In this document: piece after piece, positions 52,107-62,009 of the stretch
Numbering within the stretch: the first letter of the stretch is position 1
Layout of the letters: every line of letters starts with the position of its first letter
Origin: Diplonema japonicum
Lineage: Eukaryota > Euglenozoa > Diplonemea > Diplonemida > Diplonemidae
Direction: 5' to 3'
Length of the DNA: 64,000 nt
Assembly: GCA_964019335.1 (NCBI GenBank)
Contig: OZ025712.1
Span: forward strand, 258,705 to 322,704
Made by a program: the position numbers and the translations under genes
Notes under the pieces: model-generated
Told to the model about the DNA's origin: nothing
Seen by the model: only the letters and a program-made list of their open reading frames with translations
Databases searched by the model: none

Positions 52107-52619
52107 CTACTTAGCAGATCCCTCGAATTTCAAAGAGATGAGCGTTTCACCCTTGCCGTCCTTGATGATGGCGGTACCCTTGAAGGAAACCTTGCTGGGA
52201 ACGGGAGACGGGGTGGGAAGCTCGATGACTGTCGAGTTATCGTAGCTGCCAGCACCGATAAGCGGGCAGGGGGGCATGGGCTGGTCAATGTGCTTCTTCA
52301 CAACAGGGACGGTGAAGGTACAGTTACCACCACACAAGGGACAGTTCACCTTGAAATCGATAAGGCCGTCCAGCTTAACATTCATGTCAACGGTGCTGCC
52401 TGTGTCGATTGCCACAGGAAGTACGACCTTCGCAGTTCCAGTGTAGTTTGACCCCCAGTTGAGGGTACAGTCATTCGACCCATACATGTCCATCCCGGTG
52501 CACCCGCTGCTTAGAATAACCGTCCCTGATGCGCCAGGGAGGATGCTTTCAACAGTTCTAGAGATCTCGATTTGGGCCGCGGCACCCGCTACCAATGCAA
52601 GAATCATCATAGTCTTCAT
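52107..52619 (-). CDS. Secreted ML-domain (MD-2/NPC2-like) lipid-binding protein
   Basis: 170 residues. Signal peptide MKTMMILALVAGAAA. The mature part follows the ML fold: paired Cys (SSGCTGMDMYGSNDCTLNWG), then a TGTAKVVLPV strand, a central CPLCGGNCTF loop, and PPCPLIGAGSY where NPC2 has its CPL motif. It ends in strands KVSFKGTAII and LISLKFEGSAK. ML proteins carry sterols or other lipids in a beta-sandwich, usually outside the cell or in lysosomes. Three or four N-glycosylation sites are seen. The ligand is not predictable. Codon use is strongly biased, which suggests high expression. Confidence 0.85.
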   Translation of the reverse strand: MKTMMILALVAGAAAQIEISRTVESILPGASGTVILSSGCTGMDMYGSNDCTLNWGSNYTGTAKVVLPVAIDTGSTVDMNVKLDGLIDFKVNCPLCGGNCTFTVPVVKKHIDQPMPPCPLIGAGSYDNSTVIELPTPSPVPSKVSFKGTAIIKDGKGETLISLKFEGSAK

Positions 52620-53175
52620 TTTTGTTTTGCTTTTTTCTTCCTTTTTTTTGAAGCAGTTGGACGGCTGGGGGGATTAAAGCACGTTCTGGAAAGAAAAAAA
52701 AAAAGAGAAAATGTTTGGGAAGAGGGGGGACCTTTTTTTTTTTCCTCTTGTGGACGGGAAAGTAAAAAAAAGGGGGGGTTGGGGGTTGGGGGGGGGGGAA
52801 ATGTGCTGAACTAATTTGTTGTGGGGGATTTAAAAAAAGGGGGGGGGGGAGAGGGGTAAGGAACAAAAGAAAAAAAAAAACACCCTAATCCACCAAAGGG
52901 TGGAATAAATAAATAGGGTAATTTGTCACGAGTAGGAGGAGCAAGCCCCAGCTTATGTGGCAAACTGGAAAAAGAAAAAAAGAAGAAGAACAACAACAAA
53001 AAAAAAGAAAAACACTTACGTCATTTTTTAAACCGTCTTTGGAAAAAAAAAAAAAAAAAAAAAATTGGTTAGAAATGGATTTGGAATCTTCTCTCCAGAG
53101 ACGATAGCAAAAAAAAAGGGGGGGGGGAGAAGGGGTTTATGCAAACTGCCACAACAGATTTTTTTTTTTTTTTTT
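52620..53175. other. Intergenic, low-complexity
   Basis: A runs and G runs (for example 52769-52799); no gene seen. Confidence 0.6.
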
Positions 53176-53943
53176 TTAGTACTGAAGAGGATCAAACGCA
53201 CCACCACCACCGATGCTATAATAATCAACAGGAAAATCAACCTCTTGACAAACAGGCGGCAACGAAACGACACCAGCAAAAGGAGAAGGGGAATCTTGAA
53301 AAGACCCTCCACAAACTACTGGGACGATGCAAGCATCCAAACGCTCCCTCTGTCTCTTCTTGCTCTTATTCTTCTTTTTGTTCTCGCAAGGGGGATAGTA
53401 CTTGTCCTTCATCGCTAACTGCACTGTCGATGCATAGACCTTGACTCCGGAGCCCGTCTCAGAAACCTCTACTGTGTCTATTAATGGGTCGCTGCAACTG
53501 AACAGGTAAGACATGCTTTCAGGTACTGAAAACATGATGCTGTGGCAACAGCTCCCCAAGGGTCCCTTGACCACGTGATGCCGGCCTACAGGACCCAAAC
53601 CTGAGCGCTCAACATAAAGCTTCACAGCGTTTTTTATCACTTCGCTAGGGAGCGGTTCGGTAGATGTCGAATGCAGATCTATTTTTGCACACTCGCCCTT
53701 TTCTCTGGTGTTTCCTCTGAGGATCACGCCTTGCTTCGCCTGTAGCTTGTCCCCCACCTCTTCACCGAGGCTATTCAAAGCTTCATTCACGCTCTCCCCT
53801 TCTTTGAGGCATAAGAAAATGTCCTTTTTCCCCGGAAAGTCCTTGGAGATCTGGTGAACTTGATGCGTTTTTCTCCCAGTCCATTGCGAGGGTACATCCG
53901 CATCGCAGCCTCTGAGCCAGACACCGTTCTTCTTGCTTGGCAT
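53176..53943 (-). CDS. Unknown 255-aa basic protein
   Basis: Complete frame; I recognise no domain. The N-terminal 100 residues are mixed helix/strand (KDIFLCLKEGESVNEALNSL). A middle region has Cys-rich strands (GPLGSCCHSIMFSVPESMSY). A strongly basic run near residue 190 (KKKNKSKKRQRER) could be a nuclear signal or an RNA-contacting site. The C-terminus is Gly/Pro-rich (YSIGGGGAFDPLQY). The next gene's stop is only 66 bp upstream, consistent with co-transcription. Confidence 0.6.
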   Translation of the reverse strand: MPSKKNGVWLRGCDADVPSQWTGRKTHQVHQISKDFPGKKDIFLCLKEGESVNEALNSLGEEVGDKLQAKQGVILRGNTREKGECAKIDLHSTSTEPLPSEVIKNAVKLYVERSGLGPVGRHHVVKGPLGSCCHSIMFSVPESMSYLFSCSDPLIDTVEVSETGSGVKVYASTVQLAMKDKYYPPCENKKKNKSKKRQRERLDACIVPVVCGGSFQDSPSPFAGVVSLPPVCQEVDFPVDYYSIGGGGAFDPLQY

Positions 53944-54009
53944 AGTGAGAGGGGTCTGTTGTGATGATGATGGATAAAAAAAAAAAAAAAAAAAAAAAAA
54001 AAGTTAAAA

Positions 54010-55245
54010 CTAGGTCATAATTCGCTCCCCGAACAGTGTTTTATGCACGTCGTGGGTGTTTTTTTTGCGGGTGTCCTTTCCGCGGATCACAACCCCTTCT
54101 GCCCCCTGTTGGTCGCCGTTCAACAGGTAGCATTTCCTGAACACAGGTAAAAGCGAGTCTGTTTCCGGAATGTTCTTACCCTTCATCTCCTCACGGTGTG
54201 CCTCCATCTCATCAACCCGTCCGGAAGCGGCGAGAACGGCTGCGAACCTGTAATTAATCCCTGGGAGGTCTCCAAAACCGTGTATAACCGAACGGAGAAA
54301 CACCCCCTTTGCCATTGTAAGAACCTCCTGTGGGTCACGTGTGGCGGGTGTTTGACTCAACTCGTTAAAACACAATGAGAGGAGGGTCTTGTAAGTCAAG
54401 CTGGAAACCAGTCCCAAGGATGAAATGTGCTCCGATATCTGCAGCGCTCCGGGGTAATCCGAAGCTCTGACAAAAACCAAAAGTATTTCATGCCAGCATT
54501 TTTTGTCGATTGGGATGGATCTGGTGTGCATTTCCGCGGTCAGCTGCCGGGCTTCAGATGTTTGGTTGCAGCAGCTCAACAAAGCTGCAAAGCAACCTGT
54601 ATCAGGAACGATCTTGTGGACCTCTTCGGCCCATTTTAGAATAGAGACGGATCTGGTGAGGTTTTTGGTGTGGAGCATTTCCTTGAGACAGTACGAATTC
54701 AACTTGAGCTTCTCGATTTTTAAAAAAGATTTTGCTTTTTTGAAAGCATCGTCGTGTCGGCCGGCCTTATTATACGCGGAGACCACCGAGCAAAACACAA
54801 AACTTGTCAGACTATTCTCCCTTTGCCGACAGAAACCATGTCTCCTCATAAGCTTCCAAGCAGCTTCGGTCCTCTCAACATTTCCTTGTTTCGACGCTGC
54901 TGTCATTAACCATTTAAATGTTTGTTTATCGGGCGGGACATTTGCGTTCTTCATAAACCCATAAACATCCCATGCTGCGTCATCCAACCCGCTTAGAGCG
55001 CACAGCATAATGCCCACTGTGAACGTACGAGTGCCTACTTCGCCGTCTTTACGCAGATCCTCTATTACAATTCGTATCTTATTCCCCAGCCCTTTTAGTT
55101 TTGTGTTCACCTCTAATGTCCAGTCCGGGTCCGTCCCCACGGGTATTATTTTTTTTAAAGCCTCGCTGGTTTCCTTGTCGCTCCTCCCGTGCCGTCTCGC
55201 CGCGTGTTGCACTGTTCGATACAAACATCTTGTGGGGGTTAACAT
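54010..55245 (-). CDS. Pentatricopeptide-repeat protein, probably mitochondrial
   Basis: 411 residues from the ATG at 55243-55245; the longer upstream frame is low-complexity leader. The N-terminus (LTPTRCLYRTVQHAARRHGR) is Arg-rich and lacks acids, like a mitochondrial targeting signal. From about residue 60, 35-residue helical pairs repeat with PPR spacing: DDAAWDVYGFMKNANVPPDK, then TFKWLMTAASKQGNVERTEA, then SVVSAYNKAGRHDDAFKKA. About eight to ten repeats are present, and later ones are diverged. PPR proteins bind organelle RNA and support its processing, editing or translation; the target RNA cannot be told. Confidence 0.82.
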   Translation of the reverse strand: MLTPTRCLYRTVQHAARRHGRSDKETSEALKKIIPVGTDPDWTLEVNTKLKGLGNKIRIVIEDLRKDGEVGTRTFTVGIMLCALSGLDDAAWDVYGFMKNANVPPDKQTFKWLMTAASKQGNVERTEAAWKLMRRHGFCRQRENSLTSFVFCSVVSAYNKAGRHDDAFKKAKSFLKIEKLKLNSYCLKEMLHTKNLTRSVSILKWAEEVHKIVPDTGCFAALLSCCNQTSEARQLTAEMHTRSIPIDKKCWHEILLVFVRASDYPGALQISEHISSLGLVSSLTYKTLLSLCFNELSQTPATRDPQEVLTMAKGVFLRSVIHGFGDLPGINYRFAAVLAASGRVDEMEAHREEMKGKNIPETDSLLPVFRKCYLLNGDQQGAEGVVIRGKDTRKKNTHDVHKTLFGERIMT

Positions 55246-55827
55246 CTCATTTTTTTTTTTGTTTTTTTTTTTTTGTTTTGTCTTTTTGAAGGATTGTTGT
55301 AGAGGTTTTTTTTTTTTTTTTTGACTTTCAGACATGACAAAAAGTCGCGCCTGGCCAGTATGACTAGGCGGTAAGCTAGCGAGAGAAGCGGGGAAAAGAA
55401 AAAAATATATATATGAGTTAAAGGAGGCCGGTGTTGGCGGCGCCCTGCTGAAGAAAAAAAGATTTAGAAGAGGGGGGGAAAAAGGAGAGTGGGGAAGGGT
55501 TTTTTTTTTGTGTTTTTTTTTTTTTTTTTTTTTTAAATATTTTCTTCTCATGGCGGGCAAGAACAAAAAAAAAATAGAATTACAGCGAGCATTTTAAAAA
55601 ATAAAGAAAGAAAGGATTGGGAAAGGGGGGAAAAAAAAAGAAAAACGGGAAAGCCCCACACTATTTTTTTTTTCTCTCTTTTTTTTTTTTTTTTTTTTTT
55701 AAATTCTAAAATAAAAAAGAAATCCCTTTTCTCCCCCAAGTCACCTCCCCCATATAGTACCGTTTTAATAATATTAAGAAATCATTTTAAAAGAAAAAAA
55801 CTTGATATCAAGTTGTGTAGACCCCAT

Positions 55828-55865
<38 letters not shown>
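55246..55865. other. Intergenic, low-complexity
   Basis: T and A runs separate the PPR gene from the aminopeptidase stop codon. No gene seen. Confidence 0.6.
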
Positions 55866-55870
<5 letters not shown>

Positions 55871-57278
55871 CCAGCGGAAGCGAGTTCCTGACCTTGCTGT
55901 AGTTCCTGAAGAAGGATTCCAACAAATTGTTCATATACAGGATGTCCAGAGTCCCGCACTGCTCCCTCACACTGTGCATCGAGAGCATGGGGTTTCCGAT
56001 GTCGATAGTGGTGATCCCTGTCAATGTTGCAGTGATAGGACCGATTGTCGACCCACAAGGAGAATCATTCTTCACACAAATCTCCTGCACGGGTGTCGAT
56101 GCCAATGAGGCCAACGCCTTAACAATACTGGATCCGATAGAATTCGTCGCGTACCTCTGGTTGCTGTTGTACTTAATAGCTGGCCCAGCATGCATTGTGG
56201 GGCGATGGTTCATTTGGTGACGATCGGTATAATTGGGGTGAACACCATGAACACCGTCGACAGAAATCACAAACGATGACCTAATCGATTGCTCATAAGA
56301 ATCGGGATCGGCCCCGTCAAACACGCTTACAAGGCGCCTTACAACATCAGTAGTGAAGCTTCCTGCAGCACCGACTGCAGAGGCAGATCCCACCTCTTCA
56401 TGGTCAAAAACCGCAATCATCGAAACCATATCATCAGCCTTGACCTCATTGTCGGTCAATGAAGTCAGTGCCTTGATGACACTGTAACAGGAAATCTGAT
56501 TGTCGATCCTCGCTGAGAAGATAAATTCGTCATACAGACCGCCAAGACACCCTTTGTGGGTGTCGTACAGATAAATTTCAAAATCTGTGAGTTTCTCAGC
56601 AGGGCAGCCTGCTTCTGCTGCAATGGCGGCTAGAAGGTCGGAGTGGTGCTTTGGTTTGTCACTGGTTTCGTTTCCATTAACGAGATTTGAAATTGCCTCG
56701 GAGCACAGCATTGGTAAGAGGTGGGTTTCCTTGTTGAAGTTGAAACCTTTTGTCCGTTCGTCTGCGGTTGTCAGATGGATGGCAAGATTCGGAATTCGCA
56801 TGATCGGTTTGTCAATCTTCACCAGTTTCGTCTGTAAGTCCCCCGCATCGTTTGTAAACACCACCCGCCCTGCAATGGACACATCTCTGTCAAACCACGT
56901 GTGCCACAGACCGCCGCCGTATGTTTGAACACCTACTTGTTTGTATCCTGATGATTTTTCAGCGGTTTTGGGTTTTAATACGAAGCAGGGGGAGTCGGTG
57001 TGCGCGCCCAGGATTTTCAGCCCGTTGCCCTTCTTGTAGCCTCCTCCCACGGTGAAGGCGATCAGGCTGGATTGGTTGCGGGTCACGAAGTACTTTCCGG
57101 CGGCTTTGACCTTTCCCTTCCAGCTGTCGTTTTCCATTAGCTGTGTAAAGCCCTTACCGAGAAGCTCCGTTTTGCACGTTTCAACCGCGTGGAACGGCGA
57201 CGGCGAACTGTTCAAAAAATTGACACATTCCTGCGCTACCTTGGTGCTTGCCGCACGGATCTCTTGGGTGATGGCCAT
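55866..57278 (-). CDS. DNPEP: Aspartyl aminopeptidase, M18 family
   Basis: 470 residues, the normal family length. M18 enzymes remove N-terminal Asp or Glu from peptides and use two zinc ions in a tetrahedral dodecamer, usually in the cytosol. Metal and active-site motifs are intact: GAHTDSP (His93), FSARIDNQ (bridging Asp), FDHEEVGSAS (catalytic Glu pair), SVDGVHGVHPNY and the final MHSVREQCG (His). GGGLWHTWFDRD and GSTIGP are also typical. There is no targeting signal and no intron. Confidence 0.95.
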
Positions 57279-58020
57279 TTTCTTTTTCTTCTTTTTTTTT
57301 TGTTACCCCCCTTTTTTTTTATTACGGTGAATTGTGAACTGGAAAAATTTCCGGAATTAGAAGAAAAAAAAAAGATGAAGGAAAGGGGGGAAAAAAAAGA
57401 AAAAAACGCAAGGAGTAATTTCTTTTTTTTTTTTAACTATGCGTGCAGCATATGCCCCCTCGCGCAGGAATGTCTGAAAAAAAATCCTAATAAGAAAAAA
57501 AAAAATAATTATTAAAAAAAAAATTGAAGCTTTGCCAAATGCGATAATGGTAGGGGGGCGGAGGGGAAAAAATACAAAAACGAGGCCTAGAAAAAAAAAG
57601 GGGAGGGGGATTGAAATCTCTTACTTGGAAGACTCCATGACAGAAAGGGAGATATGAGTGTGTGACTAAGCATTTTTTTCTTCTGTTTATTTTCTTTCCT
57701 TTTGTACTTTTTTAATTAAACTGGGGGGGGGTCAAATGCCATAAACACCATTCTCAAGTGATGGGAGCTTTCTGCGCTCTTAGACAACACTTCATTTTAC
57801 AAAGGTGTCTTTCTTGCCCCGGGGGGGGGGGGGGGGGGGGGGACTGTCTTCGGCATTTTTTTTTGGATACCGGAAAGGAAAAAGCAACAAAAAGAAGAGA
57901 GGAAAAAAAAAAGAAGAAAAAAAAAAAAACAGTACAGTTTTAAAAGAAGCATTACAAAAAAAAAAAAAAAAACTCCCTTTTTTTCAAAAAGGGGGAAAGG
58001 TGAAATTTTTTTATTCCCAA
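57279..58020. other. Intergenic, low-complexity
   Basis: Homopolymers and a G run near 57819-57842; no gene seen. Confidence 0.6.
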
Positions 58021-58706
58021 TCAACTGGCAAAAGCTTCCCCCTTAAAGAGCCTATCAGTAATGGCCGCTTCTTCAGCTTTGCTTAACGGCTTCGATTCAT
58101 GGCCGGGCTTAAGGTATTTATGCAAAAGCGCTTCCCTCTTATTTCGCGTGACCTCTATCCTGGCGTAGTACAAGTCCTTGTTCACTCTTGCATGTTCTTC
58201 CTTAGAAAGTCTCTTTGCCACGCTGGGAGTACCGCTTTGTCTGGCTATCAATTTGTCCATTGTTGCCTCCTTGCGTTGCACCGCTTGCTTGTGAAGACGG
58301 TCGACGCTGGCCTCCATCCGTGCTGAGTCCATCTTCTCTCCCGCGACCTTAGCCTCGAGGAACCTCTTGCTTAGAAGGGATTGTTTCCGCTTCGTGATCT
58401 CGATCTGCTGGGTGTACATGCGCTCCACAGCCTTCTCGAGCTCCTCTTTCGACAGTTTTTTCGTTTTTGCAACGGTGCACAGTTTCCCCCTCAGTGTCTC
58501 AAGTCTCTTGTTCCGTACCTCTGCACTGTGCGTGTGCAATCTTTCGGACATTCTTTGGATCTATTACGGTTTTTTTTTTTTTTTTTTTTTCCCCAAAAAT
58601 ATACCTCATCGGTCGTCAGCTTCTTCTCAGACCTTGCTGAGCATATTGGTGCCACGGGATCGAACGCAGCTTCGAGCCTCCATGGCTCAGACCGTGCATA
58701 CCGCAT
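58021..58706 (-). CDS. 213-aa protein of four to five ~40-residue helical repeats (2 exons)
   Basis: Exons 58706-58605 and 58560-58021 join across a 44-nt intron. The short first exon is supported because splicing creates KLTTDEIQRMSERLHT, which lines up with the later repeat start KLSKEELEKAVERMYT. Each unit reads: Lys/Ser, an acidic helix, R-L/M-H/Y, then a basic helix ending in Lys-rich LL-x-K. Copies also occur at SARMEASVDRLHK and SKEEHARVNKDLYY, and a last partial one at SKAEEAAITDRLFK. I have a general memory of such repeats in kinetoplastid proteins, but the function is unknown. Highly charged and soluble; a cytoskeletal or flagellar role is only a guess. Confidence 0.72.
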
Positions 58707-58776
58707 AGGCAGTTGGACAGACAACGGACGGCCGACAACCTTTTTTTTTTTTTTTTTTTTTTTTTCTTTGCATTTT

Positions 58777-61731
58777 TTATACCACAGCTGAAGGGTCTGG
58801 TGTGACGGACATCGGGTCGTGGAGGGAGCTCTTCCCGTCTGCGCATCTCTGCGCGTGGGGGAACCCTCCTGCGAAGTCCAATATAACGACATCGTTGGCA
58901 GGGTGGTACTGGTTCGCAGCGTAGTTAGAGTGGTCGCTCTCACCCGCACCGCCGAACACGAACCCACGGCACTTCATGTCGTCCTCTGTGTCGGGGTCGA
59001 TGTCGGAAGGGAAAATGTTAAGAGACACGTGTTGCCTTCCCAACAGCCCTGCAGGGACTGTCATCTCAAGGCGGCGCCACATCAAAGTATCCAGGTTCAT
59101 GACATGGCACTGTGAGGAGTACTCGAGAAGACCTGTGCTCCCGCCGAACAGAATCATCTTGTTCTCGAAGACTTGTGCGGCGTGCCCCGACCGTGCTCCG
59201 GGCCGTTCGCCCATTGCCTCTTTCTTGTTCCATGTGCCGGCTGCGAATGTGTAGGACCACAGGTCATCCACCTGATCACCATCGGAGTTCTTCCCCCCGT
59301 GCACCCACATGGCATCGTTCCACACCACTGCTGTGTGGTTGATCACACCGTGAGGTCTGGGGCCTGAACCTTGTTTTCGTATCGGGACCCATTTCATTTT
59401 TTTAAGGTGCAGCGTGTCGAGGGCGTAGGATACCCCGCCCTCCCTGTGCCCGCCGAAGATCCACAGCCTTCGTTCGTAGAGCACCGCCGTGTGGTTCTTG
59501 ACCGCTGTGAGGTCTCGCTTGGGCATCTTGCTAGGGTGGAACAGAGCAGGGTCGTGAAGAACCTCCTTCGGAACCCTTGTCCACCTCTTGCTCTCTAAGT
59601 CCAACGACAATATGTCTGTGCAGTACCCCGTGGGGCCCGTCAGTTTGTTCAACGACAGGGGTGAGATGTCGCCCCTTGGCGACGAGGCACGCGAGGAGCC
59701 ATGCCCATGCCCATGGTGGTCTTGCGCATTAAAGTTCGGGCCGAACCCCCCCAGCACGATCATGGTGCATGCGGGGTTCTCGTCTGGGTCGGACCATGGG
59801 AGCCGTCCGTGCCACAAGGTGCATGTGTGCCCGTACCGTCCTGCCAGGGGACGCACACCAGTTGTGCTGAGCTTCTTCCACACAGCAGTGTTTATGTTGA
59901 ACGCGTAGACAGAAGGGTCCAGCTCGCTGTTCCTACCGGACCTGCCACCGAAGAAGTACGCGTTGACGCCAAGCTGGACAGACGCGTGGCGCTCGCGTTT
60001 GGAAGGAGCAGGGTTGCCACGGGACTTCAAGATATGAACGGAGTTGGCAGAGGACGTTGAGTTTTCTGCTCGGCGCATCAACGCAGCGGAGTGGTTGGTC
60101 CTGCGAGCACTGGGGGCGGAGGCGGGGCGTTTCGGCACGATCTCACGGGAGGTAGATCGGGAGGTGGCGCGGACCTTCTCTTCGGCACGAATCGCACGCT
60201 CCCTTTCGCCCTCCAACAATTGTTCCAACTGCTTTATGCGTGACTCCATGGCAGCGGTGCCTGTTGCAGGGAGTGGCGAGACGTCTTGAGAAGCCCTTCC
60301 ACTGCTTTTCCGTTGTGCGGGGCTTGGGCTGCTTGAGTCGGTCCCAGTGTCATCCGCGGGCTCTCGTATCGTCACGCTGGGCCTTCGTTTTTCCTTCTCT
60401 TCTGGTTTTTCCTTCTCTTTAGCTTTTTCCCGTTCGCTTTGCATGCTGTTCATTAATTGTGTCTCTGCTGCTATTTTCTCCTCGACCACACCGTCTCTCG
60501 CAACCTCCTCAGATGTTATAAGTACGGATATCTTCGCCTTGTGTTCTTTCTCTGCTTCTTGCTGTTTTTTTCGTGTTTCTTCCTCTGCCGCCCGTCGGGA
60601 ATCTTCTTCTTCTTTTTCCTTTTGCCTTCGGACGTGTTCTTCTTGCTCCTTTCGTTTTCTTTCCTCTTCATCTTGCTCTGCCTGCCGTTCTCTTCGTTCC
60701 TTCTCGCGTTGTTCCTCTTCTGCCTCGTCAGCCTCGCTGTCGTCTGGCATGGTGTAGTCATCTTTGTACTCACTGCTCACAACCGTCCCATTCAGGTCCT
60801 TTTTAGGTTCTTCTTCTTTCGGATCGTGTTCTTCTGGAGTCACCACTTCGGGTTCGGGTGTCGCCGGCTTTGATTTCTTCTTGTCTTTCTTTTTTTTCTT
60901 GTCTTTTTTGCTGGTTTTCTTCTTCTTTGTGTTCCGTGGGGTATCCACAGAGGTGCTGTGGGAGAGCTCGGACGGCGTTGCCGTTGTCTTCCCGTCGCCG
61001 GGGTTCGAGGGGTATGAGAAGTCGGTGTTGCCAGAAAGCCTTGAGTCTTGAGGCTGCAGCGCGTTTAATGCGTCTTCTTGCTCTTGATTCTCATTCTGCA
61101 TCCTTTCAAGGTTTGACTTGAGACGTGCTATGAGCGCGTCGTCACCTTCATCATCATCATCATCATCATCGGAGTAGAGGGGGTCGTCGTCATCGGGCTT
61201 TGGGGCTGGGGGTGGTATGGATGCGTTGCTTCCGTGGGTTTTGGCGTCTTTTTTCTTGGATTTTTTTGATTTTTTGGATTTCTTGCCGGAGGAGGAAGAT
61301 GTTCGCCGCCTTGTAGCGGTGCCGGGGCGTTCTAGTGTGGGTGTCGCACTGCCACTGCCGCCACTTTGGCCGCTTCGGCCGTTCATCACTAAAGCAACTT
61401 CATTGTCGTCGTCATCATCATCCAAGCCGCCTAGGCCTGACTGTGGCCGTAGTTGTCTTGCGGAGGTAGGGCGGCCGCTGTACGTTCCCGCAGTTGAGGG
61501 TCGAGAGACAGCCCTGTCGACGTCGTCCGAGATGCCGTCCTCGTCATCTTCATACACGCCAAGTTCGTCTTTTAGCTGTTGTTCGTACTGCGCGGCTTGC
61601 TTGCTTTTCTTTTTCTTCTTGTCGGACGGGTCCTTGCCGCTCTTTTTGGGTTGTTTCGGTTCCTCTACCACCACGGGCTGTTCGAAATCGTCTTCGAACT
61701 CATCCTCGTACGACCCGTAGCCGTCACTCAT
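58777..61731 (-). CDS. Kelch-repeat protein with long charged N-terminus
   Basis: 984 residues in one exon. The N-terminal 600 residues are low-complexity: acidic runs, Lys-rich blocks (KKSKKSKKSKKKD), then a Glu/Arg helix (about 330-430) and a short coiled coil (ESRIKQLEQLLEGERERAIR). From about 605 the sequence becomes a Kelch propeller, with AYFFGGRSGR, TMIVLGGFGPN, LWIFGGHREGG, MWVHGGKNSDGD, MILFGGSTG and GFVFGGAGES, that is six GG blades each with a following W. Kelch propellers bind protein partners. There is no BTB or F-box domain. It might be a cytoskeletal scaffold. A Gly/His insert (HHGHGHGSS) lies between blades two and three. Confidence 0.85.
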   Translation of the reverse strand: MSDGYGSYEDEFEDDFEQPVVVEEPKQPKKSGKDPSDKKKKKSKQAAQYEQQLKDELGVYEDDEDGISDDVDRAVSRPSTAGTYSGRPTSARQLRPQSGLGGLDDDDDDNEVALVMNGRSGQSGGSGSATPTLERPGTATRRRTSSSSGKKSKKSKKSKKKDAKTHGSNASIPPPAPKPDDDDPLYSDDDDDDDEGDDALIARLKSNLERMQNENQEQEDALNALQPQDSRLSGNTDFSYPSNPGDGKTTATPSELSHSTSVDTPRNTKKKKTSKKDKKKKKDKKKSKPATPEPEVVTPEEHDPKEEEPKKDLNGTVVSSEYKDDYTMPDDSEADEAEEEQREKERRERQAEQDEEERKRKEQEEHVRRQKEKEEEDSRRAAEEETRKKQQEAEKEHKAKISVLITSEEVARDGVVEEKIAAETQLMNSMQSEREKAKEKEKPEEKEKRRPSVTIREPADDTGTDSSSPSPAQRKSSGRASQDVSPLPATGTAAMESRIKQLEQLLEGERERAIRAEEKVRATSRSTSREIVPKRPASAPSARRTNHSAALMRRAENSTSSANSVHILKSRGNPAPSKRERHASVQLGVNAYFFGGRSGRNSELDPSVYAFNINTAVWKKLSTTGVRPLAGRYGHTCTLWHGRLPWSDPDENPACTMIVLGGFGPNFNAQDHHGHGHGSSRASSPRGDISPLSLNKLTGPTGYCTDILSLDLESKRWTRVPKEVLHDPALFHPSKMPKRDLTAVKNHTAVLYERRLWIFGGHREGGVSYALDTLHLKKMKWVPIRKQGSGPRPHGVINHTAVVWNDAMWVHGGKNSDGDQVDDLWSYTFAAGTWNKKEAMGERPGARSGHAAQVFENKMILFGGSTGLLEYSSQCHVMNLDTLMWRRLEMTVPAGLLGRQHVSLNIFPSDIDPDTEDDMKCRGFVFGGAGESDHSNYAANQYHPANDVVILDFAGGFPHAQRCADGKSSLHDPMSVTPDPSAVV

Positions 61732-62009
61732 TTCCCTGTGGAGTGGCTTGACTTATAGATGCAAATTAAAATTTTCAGGGGGGGGGAAAGGAAACACTTT
61801 CAAAAAAAGAACTTGCAACAAAAGTCGCCTTTTTTTTTCTTCTAAAGGGGGAGGGGGGAAATGTGCGGGTAAGAAATGGGGGACGAAGGGAGACAAAAAA
61901 AATGGGACAAAAGAAAAATGGGGAAAGAAATGAGGAGGAAAAAAAAAATCTAAAAATCTATCCCCCTTTTCAAAAAAAGAGGCTCTTCTCCCCCCCCACC
62001 CCGTCACAT

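Noticed and set aside
60347-61121. Plus-strand Ser/Phe-rich frames
   Set aside because: Antisense of Lys/Glu-rich coding sequence in the Kelch protein.
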